This document shows positions 10,897-18,864 of a stretch of DNA of 64,000 bases, piece by piece. Each line of letters begins with the position of its first letter. Position 1 is the first letter of the stretch. The notes beneath the pieces are model-generated. The model searched no databases. It was not told where the DNA came from and worked only from the letters and a program-made list of their open reading frames with translations. The DNA comes from Trichomonas vaginalis G3 (Eukaryota; Parabasalia; Trichomonadida; Trichomonadidae), in assembly GCF_026262505.1 (NCBI RefSeq), contig NC_067208.1, forward strand, positions 18,299,962 through 18,363,961, read 5' to 3'. Made by a program: the position numbers and the translations under genes.

Positions 10897-11725
10897 ATGG
10901 CAGAAGATATAATGGTTTATACTATTACGACTAAACACCCTGAGTCATATAATCTATAACAACAAAAACTTACAAAGTCCTCAAGGACGGTATTGTAAAC
11001 TAACTTTAAACACAATGACGACTAAAGCCTGTTTTGCTCTTTTGACACCAGAAGACTTTATTGTTGTGAATGGTAAAAAAACTCCTTTGAAGATACTTAC
11101 TCAGATATACCACCAACAGGTTTTGTTGACTTATTTAATACTTTAAGTACGGGTGTAACATGTGCTGCAACTAGAGCAGGTTTCATTATGTTTGGATGTC
11201 CGACTGAGTTTACTATAAACGATATGAGCTATAAATACAAAACTTATTTCTGGTTTTTACTACCAACAGTTTCCTATAACAGGAAAAGGTGTCATTACAA
11301 GGAATGTCTATTCCATTGACATTAAGCACACCAATCTTATATATTGTTTCAAACTTAGGTTCAAAGTGTTATTCGAATGTCGACAGAAACTATTATGACC
11401 AAAAGATACTTATGCGTATAAACAATAACTTTCTCTGCTGGTTTGCCTATTGTTCATCGAATGCAGAATTTTTCAACCTTAGTGAACTCAAACACTTTTG
11501 GCAAGTATAACGTTGACATTAGTTGACGCAAAACTTTGTTCCTGTAAAACTTTTATGTCCTATGTATTTGTCAATGACGGCAGAAAGTTTCGAATTGGAA
11601 GATGCAACTGGTGAAAGTATTGTATTACAAGAACAACTTCAACAACAAATAGCTCAAGAAACAACAAATGCAACAATGAACAACAAAGTCAAGAATAAAA
11701 AAAAATATTTTTTTTTATTTTTATA
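10897..11725 (+). pseudogene. Putative minor virion protein region, broken
   Basis: The ATG at 10897 opens MAEDIMVYTITTK. Recognisable segments include ACFALLTPEDFIVVNGKK, ATRAGFIMFGCPTEFTINDM and PLTLSTPILYIVSNLGSK, which are beta-rich, and a Gln-rich end (QEQLQQQIAQET). The region is broken, with several breaks. A single jelly-roll minor capsid (penton) role is possible from composition and location between capsid and helicase genes, but this is a guess. The copy 2 counterpart is 55742-56533. Confidence 0.5.
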
Positions 11726-11728
11726 AAA

Positions 11729-12963
11729 ATGTACAGAATAGATGTTTTCAGATTTTTATGACTTCCAAGCATTCAGAAATATGTGTCCATTTCGAGACTA
11801 TAACAAAGCAGTCGAGAATTTGAAACGTTTAGTCATTTATGTCGACTCTGCCCAGAATGTTATGTTATGAAAGAATGGGATGTAGTCTTTAACAAACCTA
11901 AAGCGACAATAGTTTCAGAACAAGAATGTAGACAGAAACTTAAGAAAAAAAAGTTGTACAAGTTGGCATGAAGATGTTAGATGCTTGGGATATCTTATTG
12001 TCAAAGTTAGAAGATTTTTCAGTTCGAGGTATAAAGTTCTATACACCTTCTCCAAACTTCTATTCTATCTTCACTGGATATAAATATGAACAAGTAGAAT
12101 GGAAAGAAAATGTTATAGAAGCTTGGTTAGACCATGTCAAAGAAATTATATGCAATGGAAACGAAAGAGTCTATGAGTATATCTTATGTTGGTTTGCAAA
12201 CATCTTACAACATCCAAGTGCTAAAAATGAAACTGCTCTCATTATAATTGGAAAACAAGGAACTGGTAAGAATACTTTCTTTACAGATATTTTGTGCAAA
12301 CTGTTAGAGGGCTATTCGAACCCGAATATGACAAACATAGAAAACATCTGCGGTAAATTTAACTCCTCAATAGAGAATATGAAACTTATAGTTTGCAATG
12401 AACTTCAAAGTATAGATACAACAAAAGTTTTAAACTCAGATGCTTTGAAGAGTCTTATAACAGACAAAGTTGGAGTTGTTGAAAGAAAGTATAAAGACCA
12501 AAGAGTTTGTGAAAATGTTGCAAACTTCATTATGGTTTCAAACAATGCTGTTCCGATGAAGTTAGAAAGTTCTGACAGAAGATATGTAGTTGTCAGAACG
12601 TCAGATTCTCATATGCAAGATACAGAATATTTTGACGACTTAGCAGAAACTTTGACATCTGACTTTTACAACCACTTGTTCTCATATTTTATGACATTAG
12701 ATATTTCAAAGTTCAATCCAAGACAAATTCCACATACCGAAGAGAGACAAACATTGTTAGAAGCAAACAAGAGTGTATATGAACTGTTCATAGATGAAAC
12801 TGACTTTGAGTGTTTAGATGAAAGGTCATTGTACGATTCGTATAAACAATATTGTCAAGAATATGGTTATATGACAGCGTCTAAACGAACATTCTTGGCA
12901 AATGTCAAAAGTCTTTTAGATGTTCAGAATGGTGTATATACAAAGAAAAATTTTTCTGAGTAA
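11729..12963 (+). pseudogene. SF3 helicase (D5-like) region, broken
   Basis: The ATG at 11729 opens MYRIDVF. A long open part (11968-12963, 331 residues) shows Walker A GKQGTGKNTF, Walker B-like MKLIVCNELQSID, SF3 motif C NFIMVSNN and an arginine-finger-like DRRYVVVRTSD. The C-terminal part (ERSLYDSYKQYCQEYGY) resembles the winged-helix tail of poxvirus D5/phage primase-helicases. It would unwind DNA during element replication together with PolB. No primase motif is evident in the short N-terminal part. It has a small number of breaks; the copy 2 counterpart is 54480-55713. Confidence 0.85.
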
Positions 12964-12998
12964 ATTTTTAAAAAAATATTTTTTATTCTGAAGAAAAG

Positions 12999-13418
12999 AT
13001 GACAAAATTCATCTCAGTAAACAAGTATATGTCAGGACTTAAAGAAGAACTAGACCCATTCACATATTTGAATGTTTACTTCTACCATTTTGAAAAGTCT
13101 TCATTCAGCAAAGTTTGGAACATCGAACCAGTTAAGTTTGCTATTGTGACTAAAAATAGTGCGAAATTTGAAGACTTAGACATAGAAGGTTTGTTAGCAG
13201 TCAAAGAAAATTTTGACAGAAGGTTCTCAAACCTTAAAGAAGGCAAAGCATACAAACTTGTTATACCTTATGAACCAAAGAAAGCAGACGACTATGAATA
13301 TTATGAGTCTAAGATAGTTGAAGTTCAAGGTAAATTGGGTAAAAAGATTTTAGAGTCTAAGCCAGTGTTTGCCCCTAAAGAGGAAGAGAACATTGACATT
13401 GACCCAGAAATGTTCTAA
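12999..13418 (+). CDS. 139-residue protein with acidic tail, possible ssDNA-binding protein
   Basis: The ATG at 12999 opens MTKFISVNKYMSGLKEEL. The body is beta-rich (YLNVYFYHFEKS, KAYKLVIPYEPKK). The C-terminus is a detached acidic tip, PKEEENIDIDPEMF. That acidic end with a terminal Phe recalls bacterial and phage SSB tails, which recruit replication enzymes. The gene directly follows the helicase, which fits a replication accessory role. The assignment is an inference from layout only; no OB-fold signature could be verified by eye. It overlaps nothing and converges on 13435-13914. Confidence 0.65.
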   Translation: MTKFISVNKYMSGLKEELDPFTYLNVYFYHFEKSSFSKVWNIEPVKFAIVTKNSAKFEDLDIEGLLAVKENFDRRFSNLKEGKAYKLVIPYEPKKADDYEYYESKIVEVQGKLGKKILESKPVFAPKEEENIDIDPEMF

Positions 13419-13434
13419 AAATAAAATTTTATTT

Positions 13435-13914
13435 TTACATGTCATATCTCCCCTTCTCTGGAACTGGTTCAGGTTCTTTCTTCTCTTCTTCTACTTTCTT
13501 TTCTCTCTTCTCTTCTTTTACTTTCTTCTCTTTCTTTTCTCTCTTCTTCTTTTCTGGTGGAGTTATGTCAAATTTCTCCGAACCATATTTATGTAAAAGT
13601 TCTTTGTCCTTTAATAGCTCATCTATTCTGTTTTCTATTTCATCTTCAAGAACAGCGCATGTGTCTTCTTTGCATTCTAAGAAATTTTGTTGGACTTCAT
13701 CTTTCCAAGAGGCGTCATCTCTGTCAACAAGTCTGTCATTGACAAATTTTAAGACTTCTCTGCTTAATGTTTTATGGTTCTTGTCATATTCCCAGAAACA
13801 GAACTTTAGAACAAATTCCCCTTTCTTGTTTACACTATGTAAGATTTTATGGTCGACAGATGTTTTGCTGTCGAAAAGCTTGTCTCGAATATAGATAGCG
13901 AAATCGCTAGACAT
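13435..13914 (-). CDS. Charged protein with Lys/Glu-rich tail
   Basis: The ATG at 13914 opens MSSDFAIYIRDKLFD. The first 110 residues are a mixed helical/beta domain (KILHSVNKKGEFVLKFCFWE). The last 50 are a low-complexity KKxEKK/EEEK stretch ending EKGRYDM. It is divergent from the packaging ATPase at 13951, with starts 36 bases apart. The counterpart in copy 2 (52926-53384) is broken. The function is not recognised; the charged tail suggests nucleic-acid or virion-core association. Confidence 0.6.
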   Translation of the reverse strand: MSSDFAIYIRDKLFDSKTSVDHKILHSVNKKGEFVLKFCFWEYDKNHKTLSREVLKFVNDRLVDRDDASWKDEVQQNFLECKEDTCAVLEDEIENRIDELLKDKELLHKYGSEKFDITPPEKKKREKKEKKVKEEKREKKVEEEKKEPEPVPEKGRYDM

Positions 13915-13950
13915 TTTCTAAAAGATAAAAATTTTAATTTTTCTAAAAAT

Positions 13951-14827
13951 ATGTTAGAAAAAAAGTTTGCTGACATTGACAAGAAATTTGAGAATGTTTT
14001 AAACAAGAACAAGAGGAAGTTAGAAAATGCTCAGATAAAACCTATACATGAAAAGTTCTTATTTGCTCAGAATGGTATAACAGGTCTAATTGCACCACCT
14101 GGGTCGGGTAAGACTTTCACTTATCTTAAAATGGCTGCACAACAACAAGAACTAGATGAGAGAAAACCCATTTTATGAGTTAGTTGTTATTTGTAGTACT
14201 TCTGGTCAATTTGACCAAACCGTCAATTCGTTCAAAGATATTATAAAGAAGTCTAAGTTAGTATGTATAAAGGATACTGAGTTGTTAGATTGGATAAAGA
14301 AGTACCAAAGAAGAGTTTTGAAGTATAATGCTATAAATGAGTATATAAATTCTAAGTTTAAAGACCCAAATGAGGAAATGCAGAGAATATTAGACAAACA
14401 CCACTTCAGAAACAAACAGAAAGAGATAGAATACATTTCGAAGAAATTGCAATCTTACGATTGGAAGACTTACCCTCATAGATGTCTTCTTATCTTAGAT
14501 GATTTCGCCTCTCATCCTTTGTTAAAGAATAGAGAACAAGACATGTGTCGAATTCTTAAGAAGCTCAGACACTTTAACATCTCAGTTGTCATTTGTGTAC
14601 AGACAGCAAAGAGTTTAAGTAAGGATGTTAAAAGAATACTTACTGACATAATACTTTTCCCCGGATTGTCCGAAGACGATTTCATGGAACTTATGAAAGA
14701 GTCCATGGCAGGTAAGTTTGACAGACATGAACTCTGGGAGAAGTACAAAGTCATACAAGACCCTCATACTTCTTTCAGAATTCATATCTACGCGAACAAA
14801 GTTCAAATTGTAAAAAGTCAAGCTTGA
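13951..14827 (+). pseudogene. A32-like DNA-packaging ATPase region, broken
   Basis: This is a homologue of the whole copy at 52017-52889. Walker A is GLIAPPGSGKTFTYLK, Walker B is HRCLLILDDFA, and a sensor-like SVVICVQTAK follows. This is the FtsK/HerA-type packaging ATPase typical of Polintons and NCLDVs, which would drive DNA into the capsid. It has about one break. The start MLEKKFADIDKKF was chosen because longer upstream frames overlap the divergent gene. Confidence 0.85.
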
Positions 14828-14854
14828 AAAATGTAAGTGTTTAGTCTTAGTAAG
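14802..14854. repeat. 53-bp direct repeat, left copy (partner at 16265-16317)
   Basis: The stretch starting ttcaaattgtaaaaag and ending tttagtcttagtaag occurs again at 16265-16317 with one or two differences, offset 1463. The repeats bracket a 1.4-kb segment with the KilA-N gene and a duplicated promoter island that copy 2 lacks. The left copy is the natural end of the ATPase gene. Confidence 0.85.
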
Positions 14855-15261
14855 TCTGTTGTGGTTCTGCAGCTTTCGGTTCTTCTGGCTTTGGAAGGCA
14901 TTCAGGAAGAGGAACGTCAGTCATCCGTTTGTGTCCTGTTGGAAGGAAGAACTTTTCCAGTTGTCGGGAAAAACTTTTCCTGAAGTTCGACCAAAAAGTT
15001 CTCAATTTTCGAAAATTTGAATGGTTTACGGACGAACAACAGAAAAAATTTTGCCTGTCGGAAGGAAAATTTTTTCCAGTTGTCGGGAAATTTTTTTCCT
15101 GTCGGATGGAAGGACTCGGAATGCCAGAAGGAAGGACTCGGAATGCCAGAAGGAAGGACTCGGAATGTCGGATGGAAGGACTCGGAATGCCAGAAGGATT
15201 TGACAAGGCAATTTACTTTATAGAGCTACCTGAGCCATCTGAAGTCAAGCTTGAAAAATAA
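14850..15261. repeat. Partial duplicate of the divergent-promoter island, 22-bp repeats
   Basis: On the minus strand 14850-14930 resembles the start of the XYPPX gene (HKRMTDVPLPECLPKPEEPK). On the plus strand 15173-15261 resembles the start of the 129-residue gene at 17831 (MEGLGMPEGFDKAIYFIEL). Between them lie GGAAAA/TTTTCC dyad units and a 22-bp array whose ggactcgg core recurs at 15112, 15134, 15156 and 15178. A 45-bp block around 14985-15033 is shared with 17691-17738. Both flanking gene ends stop early, so this looks like a copied regulatory region rather than two working genes. Confidence 0.7.
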
Positions 15262-15270
15262 ATGGTTCAT

Positions 15271-16098
15271 TTACTCTACTTGTTTGAAGTTGTCAAAATA
15301 CTCTGTTATTTTTTCCTTTAACAATGACAAATCTTCTTTGAATGTAAGTATTGTACAACCTTTAATATCATAGTGTGTTTGAGGTAACGTATCTTGAACT
15401 ATTTGTTTCACATCTTCATTTGGGGTCATTGAAATCGGTAAGTTTTCGCGATAGAACCAATTTCTGTCAGATTTGTAAATCTTAGCAAGGTCGTAAAAGC
15501 TTTTGTTGTTTCTTCTGACTAAATGCAACATAACCATATCTTTATCTTCTTCATTTTCCATCTCTTCAGTATAAATCATATACTTATAGTTCTTTTCCTT
15601 TCCTTTTGGTACCGAACGTGGTATTCTTTTCTGAATGCTTTTGTCTTTTGCTTCAATGACTTCATCTTTTGCATGAAGTTTCTTTTCCATCTCTTCACGT
15701 TCTTGTCTGTGAAGTTCGTCAAGAAGTCTGTAAATATACCAAGCATAACGAGGTGAAGCCCACATTGCTACGGCATTTACAAGAAGTCTATGTACATAAT
15801 ATCCTCTTAAATTTATTGGCAAATTTTTTTACGATTTTCATGTGTTTTAATGCAAGGCCGAGAATTTCTCGGTCTAGAGAAATTTCACTCAAAAGTTCTT
15901 GTGTGCTTCGGTTTTTGAACCAATCGTCTGCGTGTTTGGTATCTGGAGCAAAACATGCAGTCAAAATACTTTGCATTTGGTACATATCGTCTTTGACCGA
16001 ACGAATTAGACGCAATTGTTTGTTAAACTGTATGTACTCGTATTCTCATTTATAGCTTCATGGACTATAACTGTTGTTGTGTTCTCGGTTGTTGACAT
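15271..16098 (-). pseudogene. KilA-N plus DUF3627-like protein, copy 1 only
   Basis: From the ATG at 16098 (MSTTENTTTVIVHEA), the KilA-N region shows DDWFKNRSTQELLSEI and the classic GYYVHRLLVNAVAMWASP-RYAW ending. A coiled coil follows (HRQEREEMEKKLHAKDEV), then a C-terminal domain with VPKGKEKNYKYMIYTE, YKSDRNWFYRENLPI and THYDIKGCTILTF, as in NCLDV KilA-N proteins with DUF3627. KilA-N is a DNA-binding domain common in large DNA viruses and phages. The region is broken, with a few breaks. The gene is absent from copy 2 and lies within the segment bracketed by the 53-bp repeats. Confidence 0.8.
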
Positions 16099-16185
16099 AT
16101 CTGTCTTTATATTCCGGATAAAAAAAATAAAAAAAATAAAAATAACTTTATTTTTTATTTCGGGAAAATTCATGAAAATTCATGA

Positions 16186-16231
16186 GGGTAGAAATGAGGG
16201 TAGAAATGAGGTTAGATCTAACCTTCTACCC
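16186..16231. repeat. Dispersed hairpin repeat (copy a)
   Basis: The outer arms GGGTAGAA / TTCTACCC enclose the inner dyad GGTTAGATCTAACC. It is followed by an AT-rich tract and then tgaattcagca. Related copies occur at 50590, 50748, 51798, 51928, 62359 and 62540. All lie in gene-free gaps of the Polintons, so a terminator, promoter or packaging role is possible. Confidence 0.8.
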
Positions 16232-16264
16232 TAAATTATATTTTTACTGAATTCAGCAACAAAA

Positions 16265-16317
16265 TTCAAATTGTAAAAAGTCAAGCTTGAAAAATCTAAG
16301 TGTTTAGTCTTAGTAAG
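16265..16317. repeat. 53-bp direct repeat, right copy
   Basis: Partner of 14802-14854. It overlaps the 3' end of the small membrane-protein gene at 16310 and contains no ATPase coding context, so this is the secondary copy. Confidence 0.85.
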
Positions 16318-16489
16318 ATGGTAGCTTCTTAAAGCAAATACCATTGCTGAGTTTTATGTACGTGAAGAGAAGTACAATGAATTCAATTACGAGTACAATT
16401 GCAATGACAACTAAGGCAACTATTTTTGTCTTTTGCCAGCAAGAGTACTTCTTCTCTTCCAATGGTTCGGCAGAACTATACTCACTCAT
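16310..16489 (-). CDS. 59-residue single-span membrane protein, copy 1 only
   Basis: The ATG at 16489 opens MSEYSSAEPLEEKKYSC. One strong membrane segment (TKIVALVVIAIVLVIEFIVL) is followed by a short tail with two Tyr and a Cys. The N-terminus is acidic and lacks a cleavable signal, so the orientation is undetermined. It could be a virion membrane protein, a host-membrane modifier or a small viral-type ion channel; there is no way to choose. Copy 2 has no counterpart between its hairpin repeats and the 64-residue gene. Confidence 0.6.
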   Translation of the reverse strand: MSEYSSAEPLEEKKYSCWQKTKIVALVVIAIVLVIEFIVLLFTYIKLSNGICFKKLPSY

Positions 16490-16532
16490 GAGAAATGCCA
16501 AAACGGTTTAATAGAAAAAGTGTCATTTTTTC

Positions 16533-16727
16533 ATGTCCGCAGACTCGAAGGTGCAACACTTCCAAAATACCGACGAACTCAGAAGAGCAGCATGGCAGTA
16601 TCTTCTTGACAACTTCTTTGAGTTCTCCAGGTACACCTTGGAAAATGCTGAAGAACTCCGACACAGAGAATTTGGAGAAATTGCACTCCAATACTACCTT
16701 GACAAACAAAGGGTAAACAAAGGGTAA
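16533..16727 (+). CDS. 64-residue charged helical protein
   Basis: The ATG at 16533 opens MSADSKVQHFQNTDELRRAA. The protein is helical throughout (LENAEELRHREFGEIALQYY). The start lies 9 bases after a tcattttttc motif that resembles the trichomonad initiator, consistent with a short 5' leader. Copy 2 has a near-identical gene at 50321-50515, which argues for real coding. The function is unknown. Confidence 0.7.
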   Translation: MSADSKVQHFQNTDELRRAAWQYLLDNFFEFSRYTLENAEELRHREFGEIALQYYLDKQRVNKG

Positions 16728-16768
16728 AATAAGACTAAAAACTTAACGTTTAAAAAGTGACATTTTTA

Positions 16769-16969
16769 ATGAGCTCCGAGTCACCGAGAAAACTTGGTCA
16801 GATGTTAGCAGCTTACTTCCCTGAGGAGGATGGAAGCGTTACATACGTAAGGTTCAAAAACAACGAACCTGGAATTGCGTACAAAATTCGCAATTACATG
16901 ACCATGGAAGAGTACGAAAGGTTCCTACAAGAGAAACCAGCTCTAAACAACTCAGAAAAGAAAGAATAA
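16769..16969 (+). CDS. 66-residue conserved small protein
   Basis: The ATG at 16769 opens MSSESPRKLGQMLAAYFPEE. It contains GSVTYVRFKNNEPGIAY and a helical end (TMEEYERFLQEKPAL). It is nearly identical to 50069-50269 in copy 2. It starts about 40 bases after the previous gene on the same strand, behind the same gtgacattttt leader motif, which suggests each small gene has its own promoter. The function is unknown; it reads as a small folded beta-alpha domain. Confidence 0.7.
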   Translation: MSSESPRKLGQMLAAYFPEEDGSVTYVRFKNNEPGIAYKIRNYMTMEEYERFLQEKPALNNSEKKE

Positions 16970-16997
16970 AAAGTTTAACTCGTAATTGTTTATTTTT

Positions 16998-17561
16998 TTA
17001 CTTGTATGGGCAAGCTGCAAGAATGAAGTCGACTATCTCAGTCTTTGTCTTGACCAGTTGGACGGCTCTTGCGAGTACGTCTGTTTTGCGGTCTCCAGCT
17101 GGTGTCTGACCTTCGTAATTGCGCATGTTCTTGAGAGCTCCAACTGTAAATGATTGTAGGATGAAGAGTCTCTCAGACTGCTTGAGGTAGTCTTCACGGT
17201 CACGAACTGAATCTGTGGTACGAGTCGAATCGGTCGATTTGAGGGAAGAGAGTGAGAGCCTGTCTTCTTCCATTGGAGCTGTGGCATACTCTTTGCGTAA
17301 ACGGTTCAGACCTTCTTCGAACTCTTGGTCTCTCTTGGATTGAGATTGGAATTGTGGGGCAGGGTTTTGCATAAACATCCAAGGGTTGGGGAAGTAAGGC
17401 ATAGGCTGAGGAGGGTAGTTCGGGAAGCCTTGTGGTGGGTAGTAACCTTGAGGTGGAAATTGGTAGTAAATCGGAGGTACTTGCTGGAACTGAGGTGCAG
17501 GGGCTGGTGCTTTAGGTTCCTCTGGTTTGGGAATGGACTCGGTTGGTGGGACGTCGGACAT
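16998..17561 (-). CDS. XYPPX-repeat protein
   Basis: The ATG at 17561 opens MSDVPPTESIPKPEEPK, giving 187 residues. A Pro/Tyr/Gln-rich middle has XYPPX-type repeats (FPPQGYYPPQGFPNYPPQP). A charged helical C-terminal domain follows, with EFEEGLNRLRKEYA, LKNMRNYEGQTPAGDRKTD and a last part ending AACPYK. XYPPX repeats occur in annexins, rhodopsin tails and virion proteins and favour self-assembly or membrane association. The C-terminal domain is almost identical in copy 2, while the N-terminal part is more variable. It is transcribed away from the 22-bp array and shares its promoter region with the gene at 17831. Confidence 0.75.
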   Translation of the reverse strand: MSDVPPTESIPKPEEPKAPAPAPQFQQVPPIYYQFPPQGYYPPQGFPNYPPQPMPYFPNPWMFMQNPAPQFQSQSKRDQEFEEGLNRLRKEYATAPMEEDRLSLSSLKSTDSTRTTDSVRDREDYLKQSERLFILQSFTVGALKNMRNYEGQTPAGDRKTDVLARAVQLVKTKTEIVDFILAACPYK

Positions 17562-17574
17562 TCGTTTGTGTCCT

Positions 17575-17830
17575 GTGGGATGGAAAATATTTTTCTGTCG
17601 GAAGAAAAAACTTTTTCTGTCGGAAGAAAAAACTTTTTCTGTCGGAGGAAAAAACTTTTTCTGTCGGAAGGAAAAACTTTTTCTGAAGTTCGACCAAAAA
17701 GTTCTCAATTTTCGAAAATTTGAATGGTTTACGGACGGACAACTGGAAGAGTTCTTCCTGTCGTCGGGAAAATTTTTTCCCTTTGTCCGGAAAATTTTTT
17801 CCAGTTGTCGGGAAAATATTTTCCTGTCGG
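17575..17830. repeat. 22-bp dyad array in a divergent promoter
   Basis: CTGTCGGAAGAAAAAACTTT-type units begin at 17595, 17617, 17639, 17661 and 17683, exactly 22 bp apart. After a non-repeat spacer, GGAAAATTTTTTCC units recur at 17767, 17789 and 17811, again 22 bp apart, the last being the perfect palindrome GGAAAATATTTTCC. The array fills the whole gap between two divergent start codons (17561 minus, 17831 plus). A 22-bp pitch is close to two helical turns, so bound proteins would line up on one DNA face. Confidence 0.85.
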
Positions 17831-18220
17831 ATGGAAGGACTCGGAATACCAGAAGGATTTGACGAGGCAATTTACCTTATAGAGATAAATGAAGTTGTTA
17901 AGCAGTACTTGCGCAGGGTAATGAAGCCCAAGGTCAAGTTCACCGCTATTTCTGGAAGGGCTGCCTTGAATCTCGAGACTTCGACTGGAATTCCAATTCA
18001 AATACCAGAAAAAACTCCTTTCGACGACATAAAGGACGCCAAAAGAGAAACTCTTGTTAAGTTCCTAAACAAACGTCCTTGGATAAAAATACCAAACAAG
18101 GAGAACCCCCTACCCCATATGAAATTGGCAATTCAGTCTCTCCTTCACTTCTCGGGTCAGCCGTTCTACATAACCTGTGAAGGCGACATCCAACCAGTTC
18201 AGTCAACCTTAACGTTTTGA
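17831..18220 (+). CDS. 129-residue variable protein next to the array
   Basis: The ATG at 17831 opens MEGLGIPEGFDEAIYLIEIN immediately after the last array unit. It shares with its copy 2 counterpart (48684-49046) the frame DEAIYLIE, FDDIKD-K-E-L-KF, KRPW and SGQPF-IT-EGDIQP, but only about half of the residues. This is far less than the near identity of the gene on its far side. No known domain is recognised. Its position and its co-variation with the array make it a candidate array-binding regulator or replication initiator; that is inference. Confidence 0.65.
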   Translation: MEGLGIPEGFDEAIYLIEINEVVKQYLRRVMKPKVKFTAISGRAALNLETSTGIPIQIPEKTPFDDIKDAKRETLVKFLNKRPWIKIPNKENPLPHMKLAIQSLLHFSGQPFYITCEGDIQPVQSTLTF

Positions 18221-18247
18221 GTAAAAACATTTTTTTTTATTTTTTGA

Positions 18248-18832
18248 ATGAAGCAAGTTAAATTCGTCCCACACCAATCTCAATGGACCGATGAAGAGTT
18301 TCAAGCCATGGTTGAAGGCGTTGAGAACGACATAGACGGCGAACTTGAAGGAGCTCAAACCACAATTGCAACCAAAATTGCAGAGGTCAAGGAACAGATA
18401 GCTCCACTTAAAGCTACCAAAGCTACTCTTGACCTCATGGATAGTTACCGTTTAGATGTCAAGAGTGGAATAAGACAATTAAAATTAAAACTTCTAAACT
18501 ACGAAGCTATACTCCAAAAGTTAGCAGAAATGAGAAGACTTTACCAGAGCTACTTACATGTAAGGGACTTACCTTCAAGCAGTCCGACCAAAGATGAATT
18601 TGTTGACATTGTCCCAATTTTGTCCGAAAGTCAGCTCAGATGTTTTGAACTGCTCCCAACATATCCAGAATATGAACGTTTGCCTGAACTCTTCCGCAAT
18701 CTCAAAAAACGTTTTTTGGTTCTCATGTTCGAAACTTTTATCGGAAGAGACAACAAACGTTCAGAAGAAGAACAAGATATTATTTTAAACTTGTTGTATG
18801 ACATAACTGTCATAACAGGCTTTTTGAAGTAA
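18248..18832 (+). CDS. 194-residue coiled-coil protein, highly conserved
   Basis: The ATG at 18248 opens MKQVKFVPHQSQWTDEEFQ. It is helical throughout: coiled coil about 25-75 (ATKIAEVKEQIAPLKATKAT), a second helical part about 85-115, and a C-terminal helical domain (LFRNLKKRFLVLMFETFIG). It differs from copy 2 at only a few residues, so this gene has been kept or copied recently. In copy 1 it follows the previous gene by 27 bases; in copy 2 an extra gene lies between. The function is unknown; a structural or DNA-partition role would fit. Confidence 0.75.
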   Translation: MKQVKFVPHQSQWTDEEFQAMVEGVENDIDGELEGAQTTIATKIAEVKEQIAPLKATKATLDLMDSYRLDVKSGIRQLKLKLLNYEAILQKLAEMRRLYQSYLHVRDLPSSSPTKDEFVDIVPILSESQLRCFELLPTYPEYERLPELFRNLKKRFLVLMFETFIGRDNKRSEEEQDIILNLLYDITVITGFLK

Positions 18833-18864
18833 AACCGTCATTCTCAAACCACTTCATTTTTTCG

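Noticed and set aside
13439-13894. Ser/Phe-rich 151-residue plus-strand protein
   Set aside because: It is the exact antisense of the Lys/Glu-rich gene at 13435-13914 and has no supporting conservation.
15523-16055. Plus-strand Phe/Ile/His-rich ORFs
   Set aside because: They are antisense shadows of the KilA-N gene on the minus strand.
17575-17830. CRISPR-like array
   Set aside because: Units of 22 bp abut one another without spacers, and no cas genes are present. The same holds for the 21-bp array at 49060-49400 and the 25-bp array at 62305-62735.
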